Of a stretch of DNA of 48,563 bases, positions 16,678 through 22,935 are shown in pieces. Within the stretch, counting starts at the first letter, position 1. Every line of letters starts with the position of its first letter. The stretch covers positions 1,851-50,413 of the forward strand of contig CACUVI010000003.1 of NCBI GenBank assembly GCA_902725215.1, read 5' to 3'. The notes beneath the pieces are model-generated. The model did not search any database, was not told the origin of the DNA, and saw nothing but the letters and a program-made list of their open reading frames with translations. The position numbers were made by a program, and so were the translations under genes. Source of the DNA: Rhodospirillaceae bacterium LM-1 (GTDB taxonomy: Bacteria > Pseudomonadota > Alphaproteobacteria > Rhodospirillales > WMHbin7).

Positions 16678-17400
16678 TTACAGGACGCCGCCGAAGAACT
16701 GCCGCCCTTTGTTATGGCGGTAGAACGCCTCCGCGTCTGCCTTGGCGGCGTAGGACTCGGGAGGACTGGACATTTGGTCGGTGATCTTCTGCGCCGGCTG
16801 GATGTAATACACCTGCGGCTTGGTGCCCTTCTCGGGCTTCAACACCGCCACGGCCTTATTGGCCACCAGCTTGCGGACTTCACTGTTAGGGTCATTGAGA
16901 TCGCCGAAGATGCGCGAGCGCCCCAGGCAGGTCTGCACGCAGGCAGGAACCAGACCATTGGCAACGCGATGTTCGCAGAAGGTGCATTTATCGACCACGC
17001 CGCCAATCTTCACGCGGGAGCGATTGTTGGGCAGCACATGGCGCGCATTGTAGGGGCAGGCAGCGATGCAAGTGCGGCAAGAAATGCAGCGCTCATAGCG
17101 TTGCAAGACGTAACCTTCCGCATGCTTGTACGTCGCCTCGGTCGGGCAATTGCGCACGCAAGGCGGATTGTCGCAGTGATTGCACAAACGCGGCATGAAT
17201 TGGCGCTTGGTGTTGGGGTACTGTCCCAAATCCTTCACCTTGACCGTGGTGCGCCAAACGCCCAGCGGCACGTCGTATTCAGCCTTACACGCGGCGACGC
17301 AGGCCATACAGCCAATGCACCGCCGAAGATCGACCACCATCGCCCAGCGCTTCTTGCCAGCTACGCCTTCCGATGGGTCAGCCTGAAGCCCAATCGCCAT
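16678..17400 (-). CDS. Four-cluster ferredoxin subunit of the molybdoenzyme (PsrB/TtrB-like)
   Basis: The protein has 240 residues. Four [4Fe-4S] motifs: CIGCMACVAACK, CNHCDNPPCVRNCP, CISCRTCIAACP and CTFCEH followed by CVQTC. RWAMVVDLRRCIGC is the canonical start of DMSO/polysulfide/tetrathionate reductase beta subunits. There is no Tat signal, so it would be co-exported with the Tat-bearing catalytic subunit. It is the first gene of the operon; a sigma54-type promoter lies 72-87 nt upstream of its ATG. Confidence 0.93.
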   Translation of the reverse strand: MAIGLQADPSEGVAGKKRWAMVVDLRRCIGCMACVAACKAEYDVPLGVWRTTVKVKDLGQYPNTKRQFMPRLCNHCDNPPCVRNCPTEATYKHAEGYVLQRYERCISCRTCIAACPYNARHVLPNNRSRVKIGGVVDKCTFCEHRVANGLVPACVQTCLGRSRIFGDLNDPNSEVRKLVANKAVAVLKPEKGTKPQVYYIQPAQKITDQMSSPPESYAAKADAEAFYRHNKGRQFFGGVL

Positions 17401-17471
17401 CTGCTTCCTCCCCTTGGTTATTGCAAGTGCTCACTCCGGCATGGCGTGCCGAAGGGATTTGCCCTTTCTTT

Positions 17472-17487
17472 TGCGAGGAGCGTGCCA
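17472..17487 (-). promoter_or_regulatory. Sigma54-type promoter for the molybdoenzyme operon
   Basis: On the minus strand the sequence reads TGGCACG-CTCC-TCGCA, against the sigma54 consensus TGGCACG-N4-TTGCW: the -24 box is perfect, the -12 box has one mismatch and the GG-N10-GC spacing is exact. Transcription would start near 17460, giving a leader of about 60 nt. The operon encodes an NtrC-type sigma54 activator. Confidence 0.8.
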
Positions 17488-17583
17488 ATTTTTGGAAACG
17501 ACGATTTCTAGGGGATTCGCAGGATGTCGCGGAAAGCGATGTTACCGAATCTTCACATCTCGCGCCTCGCATGATCAAGTGAC

Positions 17584-17599
17584 GTTACCGTGCGGTAAC
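17584..17599. promoter_or_regulatory. Perfect dyad GTTACC-N4-GGTAAC, candidate activator-binding site
   Basis: The 16-bp site GTTACCGTGCGGTAAC has perfect 6-bp arms. It lies between the two divergent sigma54-type promoters, 96 bp upstream of the minus-strand -24 box and 53 bp upstream of the plus-strand one, both normal distances for an NtrC-type upstream activating site. A half site GTTACC is also at 17541-17546. A near-identical dyad is found at 18734. Confidence 0.75.
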
Positions 17600-17652
17600 A
17601 TGGTGCGGCGCACAAACCTATTCTTTGTAAGGCGACCGGTCAGTTCTTCAGT

Positions 17653-17668
17653 TGGCAAGAATTTGGCA
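17653..17668 (+). promoter_or_regulatory. Sigma54-type promoter for moaA
   Basis: The sequence TGGCAAG-AATT-TGGCA keeps the GG-N10-GC core of sigma54 promoters with one mismatch in each box. Transcription would start near 17680, about 35 nt before the moaA ATG. Confidence 0.65.
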
Positions 17669-17713
17669 TGGGGTGTAACGACGCTTCAATCCACTCGGAC
17701 ACATAAAGAAAGC

Positions 17714-18682
17714 ATGATGCGAGACAACTTTGGACGCCAGATCACCTATCTTCGAGTTTCCATAACCGACCGTTGCGACTTGAAATGCGGCTACTGCAAC
17801 GTTCCGGGGCGCGCTCTTTTGGAACGGCGAGAAATCCTGTCTCTGGAAGAAATTGAGCGGATTTGCAAGGCTTTCGTTGCCCAGGGCGTAACCAAGATCC
17901 GGATAACTGGCGGCGAGCCTCTGGTGCGCCGGGGCGTGGTGGAGCTGATCGGAAGGTTGAACCGCCTTCAACGCCTTGACGAGGTCACGCTCACCACCAA
18001 CGGCACCCAATTGGATCGCCATGCGCAGAATCTGGCCAAGTCTGGCGTGCGCAGGCTCAACGTCTCGCTCGACAGTCTGGACGCCGGACGTTTCCAAAGC
18101 ATTACCGGGCGCGACGCGCTGGGCAACGTCCTTTCGGGGATTCAAGCTGCAAAACAGGCCGGGCTTAAAGTCAAAATCAATATGGTGGTTCTGGTCGAAA
18201 CAACGGATGGCGACATCGATACCATGATCCGCTGGTGCGGGATGAGCGGCCATGATCTGACGCTGATAGAGGTCATGCCGATGGGCCCGGCCAAATTGCG
18301 GCCGGCCACTTCGCACATAGCCCTGCGCGAGCATTTGGCGCAACGTTGGAGTTTGACGCCGCTTTGCGAGGAAACCGGCGGGCCGGCAAGCTATGTGCGT
18401 GTCGGAGAGACTGGCGGGAAACTTGGCTTTATTACGCCAATGAGCGCCAATTTCTGCGCAAGCTGCAACCGCGTGCGCCTGACCAGCAACGGCAAGCTGA
18501 AACTGTGCCTGGATCGGGGCGAATCAGTCGATCTGCGCGGACTGCTGCGCTCTGGCGGCTCTGACGAGGAATTGAAGGAAACCATTGTCTCAGCCATCCG
18601 GGGCAAACCGTCGGGACACGATTTCCTGAGCGCTACGAACGAAGCGGCGGTTCCGCGTTCGATGAGCGCCATCGGCGGATGA
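17714..18682 (+). CDS. moaA: GTP 3',8-cyclase MoaA (molybdenum cofactor synthesis)
   Basis: The protein has about 322 residues starting at MMRDNFGRQITYLRVSITDRC; this is the family start, so the in-frame upstream extension is rejected (ATG at 17714 or 17717). The radical-SAM motif CDLKCGYC (C-x3-C-x2-C), GGEPLVRRG, and the C-terminal cluster CASCNRVRLTSNGKLKLC are intact, as is the terminal Gly-Gly tail (MSAIGG) needed for activity. It makes the first intermediate of molybdopterin, needed by the divergently encoded Mo-enzyme. A dedicated copy under sigma54 control alongside the enzyme suggests coordinated cofactor supply; whether a second housekeeping moaA exists is unknown. Confidence 0.95.
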   Translation: MMRDNFGRQITYLRVSITDRCDLKCGYCNVPGRALLERREILSLEEIERICKAFVAQGVTKIRITGGEPLVRRGVVELIGRLNRLQRLDEVTLTTNGTQLDRHAQNLAKSGVRRLNVSLDSLDAGRFQSITGRDALGNVLSGIQAAKQAGLKVKINMVVLVETTDGDIDTMIRWCGMSGHDLTLIEVMPMGPAKLRPATSHIALREHLAQRWSLTPLCEETGGPASYVRVGETGGKLGFITPMSANFCASCNRVRLTSNGKLKLCLDRGESVDLRGLLRSGGSDEELKETIVSAIRGKPSGHDFLSATNEAAVPRSMSAIGG

Positions 18683-18733
18683 GTGCGATGCAGCAAAATG
18701 ATTCCGTGCATTAAATAGGCGTAATATTTGTGT

Positions 18734-18749
18734 GTTACCGGCAGGTGAC
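18734..18749. promoter_or_regulatory. Second dyad GTTACC-N4-GGTGAC
   Basis: GTTACCGGCAGGTGAC matches the 17584 dyad in arm sequence and spacing with one arm mismatch. It is 63 bp upstream of a sigma54-type promoter at 18813-18828, like the arrangement at moaA. Confidence 0.65.
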
Positions 18750-18812
18750 GCGCCGCCTTACAACCAATTTGTATTTTCCGTCAACTTCCTGAAAACATTA
18801 TACACAGCTTGA

Positions 18813-18828
18813 TGGCCCAGCATTTGCT
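18813..18828 (+). promoter_or_regulatory. Sigma54-type promoter before the chemoreceptor remnant
   Basis: TGGCCCA-GCAT-TTGCT keeps TGGC, the GG-N10-GC spacing and a perfect -12 box. The predicted start near 18839 is only about 7 nt before the first ATG of the truncated chemoreceptor frame, so the original 5' part of that gene may be missing. Confidence 0.55.
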
Positions 18829-18845
18829 CATGTCCTGATCCATCC

Positions 18846-19180
18846 ATGAAAGAGCCGCTGGAAACGCTGAAAGCAAGCGTCGAGTCAGTTGCCGCCGTCG
18901 TCAAAAAAATTCAGGAAAAGCCCACAGCCGACGACGAGCAGAAATCGGCGGCCGCCGTCACCAAGGCCGAAGCGCAATTGGCGCGCATCCGCAATGCCCT
19001 GGCAGACGATTACAAACAGGCCTTCGCCGAGAAGGAAAGCGCTCTGGACAAGGCGGTCTACGTTCCTGTCGCACTCGGCGCTGTAATCTGGGCGATCATG
19101 TCAGGCCTTATCTTTCTGCTGACGCGGGGCATCATGGCCCCGCTCGGTTCTTTGGAAAGGGCAATGGAGCGGCTACCTTC
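18846..19180 (+). pseudogene. Methyl-accepting chemotaxis protein, 5' fragment
   Basis: The frame encodes a helical periplasmic-type segment (LETLKASVESVAAVVKKIQE onwards), one transmembrane helix (VALGAVIWAIMSGLIFLL) and the start of a HAMP domain (GIMAPLGSLERAMERL). It lacks a first transmembrane helix and a ribosome site, and is cut at about 19180 by an IS30-type sequence. The signalling domain resumes at about 19790. The middle, including most of HAMP and the first coiled coil, is missing, so this is not a simple insertion. The shared dyad and sigma54 promoter upstream suggest that it once belonged to the molybdoenzyme regulon. Confidence 0.75.
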
Positions 19181-19791
19181 TCATCTGAAGTGCAACACCG
19201 GTATCATCCGGAGTTGCGATGGGAACACGATATGACCAACTCGATCTTGATGATCGGATTGAGATTTCCCGACTTCGAGAGAACGGGATGTCTTTTCAAG
19301 GGATTGGCCGCCTGATGGGTCGATCTGCGTCCACGATCAGCCGCGAGCTGCGGCGCAATGCGTTGCCCAAGAGCGGCTACAAGCCCGCTTCGGCGGACCG
19401 CATGGCGCTGTCCCGACGGCGACGATTATCGCGCATCGAGCGCCTGAACCCGCTTCGGACCTATGTCGGCGACGGCCTTGCGATGGGATGGTCGCCGGAA
19501 CAGATCGCGGGCAGGCTCAGGCAGGAAGGATCAGAGCACAGCGTGGGCGTCGAGACAATCTACCGCTTCATCTACCGACCGCGCGTTCTGCAAGAGAAGC
19601 TCTACCGCTTTCTGCCCCATGCCAAATCTTGCCGGGGGCGGCGATATTTCAAAAGTCGGCGCGAGCCGCTGCAAGGACGCCGCTCCATTCACGAGCGCCC
19701 GCAAAATGCAGCTTCGCGCAGCGAATTCGGCCATTGGGAAGGCGATCTCATGCAGTTCCGCACCCAGCGGGGAAACCTGCTTACCCTGTGC
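19178..19791 (+). mobile_element. Truncated IS30-family element with transposase N-terminal part
   Basis: From an ATG at 19219 the frame encodes MGTRYDQLDLDDRIEISRLR and continues with the IS30 helix-turn-helix (MSFQGIGRLMGRSASTISRELRRN), the [11 protein letters not shown] motif and [11 protein letters not shown], the first acidic residues of the DDE domain. It stops matching after GNLLTLC at about 19791, where chemoreceptor sequence begins in another frame. The 3' half of the transposase and the right terminal repeat are gone. Boundaries are approximate. Confidence 0.85.
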
Positions 19792-20500
19792 GGGCGAGGC
19801 CGACAAGGGATTCGCCGTGGTAGCCAACGAGGTCAAAAGCCTGGCCAACCAAACAGCCAAGGCGACGGATGAGATTTCCGGCCAGATCAACGCCATTCAA
19901 TCGGCAACTCGCGAAGCCGTTCAGGGGATCGACGGCATTACCGGCACCATCCGCAACATCAATGCCATTGCCTCAAGCATCGCTACCTCGGTCGAGGAAC
20001 AATCGGCGGCGACGCAGGAAATCGCCAGAGCCGCCGCGCAGGCCGCCGAAGGAACGCGAGAATCTTCGGAAAACATCGCCGAGGTTTCTCAATCGAGTTC
20101 GGAATCCGCCTCCGTCTCCGACGCCGTGCGCGCCTCGGCGGCGCAGGTCAATGAACGCATTGGCGCGATGCATGGAAAACTTCAGGAAATCATGCGCTCG
20201 GGCACCGGAAAGGCGGGCGAGCGCCATACGGTCAACATGGCCGTTACGGTCGCCTATGCGGGGCGCACTCAATCTTGCCTGTTGCACGACATCGCCTTGT
20301 CTGGCGCAACCGTGCTTGACAGGCCGCTGGACGGCGCTGATCGCGATACCGAGGTTAGCATTTCCTCGCCGCAGCTAGGCGAATTGAAAGGTTCTGTCAT
20401 GGCTAAGACTGCGACGTCAACGCATGTCAGTCTCGACCTGGACGAGGCAGAGGAAGATCGCCTCGAGAAATTCCTGGCCAGCCGTCAGCGCGCAGCATGA
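19790..20500 (+). pseudogene. Chemotaxis protein signalling domain plus PilZ domain, 3' fragment
   Basis: From about 19790 the frame reads [20 protein letters not shown], the conserved part just after the chemoreceptor signalling tip, then the descending coiled coil ([23 protein letters not shown]). After a linker, about 95 residues form a PilZ-like c-di-GMP-binding domain ([27 protein letters not shown]). Full-length, this would be a PilZ-terminated chemoreceptor. It has lost its start through the IS30 event and cannot be made as a normal receptor. Confidence 0.8.
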
Positions 20501-20504
20501 ACAA

Positions 20505-20780
20505 AGCAGCCGGAATCGGATGGCGGGGCAACTACCTGGCCAGTGCCAGGGGAAGTTCCGCAGCTACAACCGAAGCCGCGCTAAGCGTGTAGAAACCCAA
20601 AATTCGTTGTGGCTGATCTGACGTTCCTGCAATGAAAGCCCATGTTGTGCCTCGCCTTGCGTCCTGCCCTGCCTGTTCGCGCATATAGCGGTCCAACAAC
20701 TCGTTTCCGCGGAAGAAGGTCTTACGGTCACGATGCGTCGAAAGCGGCTCGATCAGGACTGATCGAGCCTCAAACCTCAC
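20505..20780 (-). pseudogene. GNAT acetyltransferase toxin remnant (TacT-like)
   Basis: The GTG start (20780) overlaps the antitoxin stop (GTGA). The sequence MRFEARSVLIEPLSTHRDRK, FFRGNELLDRYMREQAGQDARR, ILGFYTLSAASV is the N-terminal half of the GNAT toxins paired with DUF1778 antitoxins, which acetylate aminoacyl-tRNA. An in-frame TAG after LPLALAR is followed by a recognisable LPRHPIPAA continuation that then runs into unrelated sequence, so the acetyl-CoA-binding half is missing. Non-functional. Confidence 0.75.
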
Positions 20781-21062
20781 TTGCGGACAACCCGCTCATG
20801 GCCGCACACCGCCTTCCTGAGGCGGGTATTCGGCTCGGGCGGGTTCAAAAGCAAGTCCTGGAAGCGGGGCCATTCTTCAGAGGACAAGGTGATTGTCTCA
20901 ATCTTGCGCACCACGCTGTCCGCCCGCTGGAGAGCGACATCGACCACAAAATCCCTCAGGACCCTGGCCGCCGCCCGTTCCAGTTTTAGCTTGGACTGGG
21001 GACACAGGCGGACGCTGATGCGTTCTTGGCGCTGGGCGGTTCTGGGTATACTGAGGACCCAT
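20777..21062 (-). pseudogene. DUF1778 (TacA-like) antitoxin, frameshifted
   Basis: One frame encodes QRQERISVRLCPQSKLKLER, then DFVVDVAL and WPRFQDLLLNPPEPNTRLRKA, the ribbon-helix-helix and toxin-binding parts of DUF1778 antitoxins. This frame has no start codon: an ATG at 21062 (MGPQYTQNRPA) lies in another frame, suggesting a single-base indel in a C-rich run near 21030. The usual segment between the two parts is a few residues short. It precedes and overlaps the toxin remnant, so the whole module is decayed. Confidence 0.7.
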
Positions 21063-21120
21063 GACTAACATCTATAATCTACGCCTACTGGACACACACG
21101 ACAAGATGGGGATCGCGCTA

Positions 21121-21354
21121 AATTCCTCCTTACCTAGGACCACCAAACTGGCCAAGCAGCCGGAGAGATGCCGCTCGGTAAACGCCGCAACGCACTGTAA
21201 TTAAAGAGTTATTATGACCGGGTCGGAGAATCCGTTCCTCTCTCAGCCAAATGGCCTGCGATATCTTGATTTGCAAAGCGTTTCTGGCATAAAACCCGGA
21301 AGGCCTCACCACAGACACACAGGGGTGGTACACATGGGCTTGGAAACGCACATC
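21121..21354 (+). repeat. Degenerate repeat copy 2, ending in integrase start codons
   Basis: It matches copy 1 from cctcctta through the tRNA-like core, the atatcttgattt spacer and an AGGGGTGG ribosome site to ATGGGCTTGGAAACGCACATC (integrase residues MGLETHI, ATG at 21334). The integrase frame is then lost abruptly at the junction with an IS3 fragment near 21360. This is the left end of a second island-like segment. Confidence 0.7.
21162..21249 (+). other. tRNA-like relic, copy 2
   Basis: The 88-nt tract starts GGAGAGA and ends TCTCTCA-GCCA, with CTGTAAT in the middle. The D-arm-like part is present; the acceptor pairing has one mismatch, and the T-arm is again not canonical. It is a diverged relative of 172-257 and 29135-29220. 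Confidence 0.4.
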
Positions 21355-21362
21355 AAGGAAGC

Positions 21363-21665
21363 CAATACACCAGCGAGTAGTTCCATCGTTTGATGTTCGA
21401 CAAAGGCGTCGCCTGTTCCATGAGCCGGTCCGGAAACGTCAGGGGCAACGCCTCCATGGAGAGCTTCTTCTTATCCTTGAAAACAGAGCGGACGGCCAAC
21501 AGGACGTACCGCACCAGGGAGCAGGCAAAAGCCGATGTATTCGATTACATTGAGCGCGTTTACAACCCTACGCGGCGGCATTCCACACTGGGCTATTTAA
21601 GCCCTATGGACTTTGAGAGGAGAGCTATGCAAGCTTAACAAGCTGCCCCCGAAGTAAGCGGCAGC
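21363..21665 (+). mobile_element. IS3-family transposase 3' fragment and right end
   Basis: The frame QYTSE-stop-FHRLMFDKGVACSMSRSGN and then ASMESFFLSLKTERT, FDYIERVYNPTRRHSTLGYL is the C-terminal quarter of an IS3 OrfB (DDE integrase), containing its last catalytic Glu. A TAG at 21378 replaces the usual Gln codon of TSEQF. After the stop at 21638 a GCTGCC...GGCAGC pair (21642-21665) may be the terminal repeat region. The 5' part is absent, and the junction with the integrase start shows that a deletion accompanied or followed insertion. Confidence 0.8.
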
Positions 21666-21681
21666 TCACAGGGGCATAACT

Positions 21682-22935
21682 ATGGATAGTTCCCGTTATT
21701 TAGTTGTAGAAGATTCAAAATTTTTTAACTCTATCGTTAGCAAGGCGGTTGGAGAACGCGTAGGTGCCGAGGTGGTATCCACACTCTCCCTGGCTGAAGC
21801 GATAAAAGCCGTTACGGAAAGTGAGTTGCGGTTCAGTCTCGCCGTGGTCGATTTGGTGTTGCCCGATGCCCCGAACGGTGAAGCGGTAAGCTGGCTTCAA
21901 GATCAGGGCATTCCCTGCATCGTGTTTACGGGGGTGTTCTCGGAAGATCTGCGCGAACGCCTTCTGGCTGAACACGTGCTCGACTACGTGGTTAAGGAAA
22001 CACCTTCCAGCCTAAGCTATCTGGTAGACTTAGTCGGAAGGCTGCATCGCAATCGGAATATCAAGGTCCTGGTGGTGGACGATTCACGGACCGCCCGGGG
22101 ATATGCCGCTGATTTGCTGAAAAGCTATCAATTTCAAGTATTCGAGGCAGAAAGCGGGGAAGCCGGATTGGGCTTCCTTGCCGACAATCCAGACATTCGA
22201 CTTGTGATCACAGATTATAACATGCCCGGCATGGATGGCGTGGAAATGGTCAAACGAATGCGGGCCACGCATGATCAAGATCGCTTGGCGATTATCGGCG
22301 TATCATCTGGCGGTGGCAATGCGCTCTCGGCTAGGTTCATCAAGTTCGGCGCCAATGATTTCATCAACAAGCCGTACCTGCGTGAGGAGTTCTTCTGCCG
22401 CGTCATGCAGAACATCCGCATGCTGGACATGGTGGAGCGCCTAACCGACATGGCAACCAAGGATGCTTTGACAGGCATCCATAATCGCCGGTTTTTCTTC
22501 GAGGCCGGGGAAACCTTGTTTGCCCGCGCCAAGCGGGATCAGGTCGCCTTGACTGCTGCGATGCTCGACATCGACTTCTTCAAGAAGGTCAACGACACCT
22601 ACGGGCACGATGGCGGCGATGCCATTTTAAAGCGTGTTGCATCTCTGCTGCGCAGTCTCTGCCGACAGACGGACGTGGTCGCCCGCTTCGGCGGTGAAGA
22701 ATTCGCCATTCTGGCCGTCAGCATGGATGACTGTGCCTTGCATCCATTTTTCGAGAAATTGCGGGCCTCGTTGGAGGCAGAGGAAATTATCCATGCGGGC
22801 CATCGGATTCCGGTCACAGCCAGCTTTGGTGTCTGTCACGGTATCGGCACGTCACTGGAATCCATGCTAAAGACCGCTGACGAAATGCTTTATCAGGCTA
22901 AGCAGAACGGACGCAACCGCGTTGAGGTGGCATGA
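21682..22935 (+). CDS. Dual-receiver diguanylate cyclase (PleD-like)
   Basis: The protein has 417 residues. Receiver 1 (about 5-120) has VVEDS and AVVDLVLPDAPNG; receiver 2 (about 127-245) has VVDDS, LVITDYNMPGMDG and a conserved Lys in INKPY. A GGDEF domain (about 255-417) has DIDFFKKVND and the active-site loop FGGEEFA, so it should make c-di-GMP. The receiver-receiver-GGDEF order matches PleD. The stop overlaps the next ATG (ATGA), so it is cotranscribed with the BLUF-containing gene. It begins 44 nt after the IS3 remnant. Confidence 0.93.
   Translation: MDSSRYLVVEDSKFFNSIVSKAVGERVGAEVVSTLSLAEAIKAVTESELRFSLAVVDLVLPDAPNGEAVSWLQDQGIPCIVFTGVFSEDLRERLLAEHVLDYVVKETPSSLSYLVDLVGRLHRNRNIKVLVVDDSRTARGYAADLLKSYQFQVFEAESGEAGLGFLADNPDIRLVITDYNMPGMDGVEMVKRMRATHDQDRLAIIGVSSGGGNALSARFIKFGANDFINKPYLREEFFCRVMQNIRMLDMVERLTDMATKDALTGIHNRRFFFEAGETLFARAKRDQVALTAAMLDIDFFKKVNDTYGHDGGDAILKRVASLLRSLCRQTDVVARFGGEEFAILAVSMDDCALHPFFEKLRASLEAEEIIHAGHRIPVTASFGVCHGIGTSLESMLKTADEMLYQAKQNGRNRVEVA

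Noticed and set aside
15785-17400. Naming the enzyme ttrABC, psrABC or phsABC
   Set aside because: Gene order and motifs fit the whole group; the substrate cannot be decided by eye, so no symbol is given.
17414-17713. 100-residue N-terminal extension of MoaA
   Set aside because: It would include both divergent promoters and the dyad; MoaA homologues begin at the 17714 region.
19463-20500. Single 345-codon frame treated as one gene
   Set aside because: Its first 109 codons are IS30 transposase DNA read in the wrong frame; only the part after about 19790 is chemoreceptor sequence.
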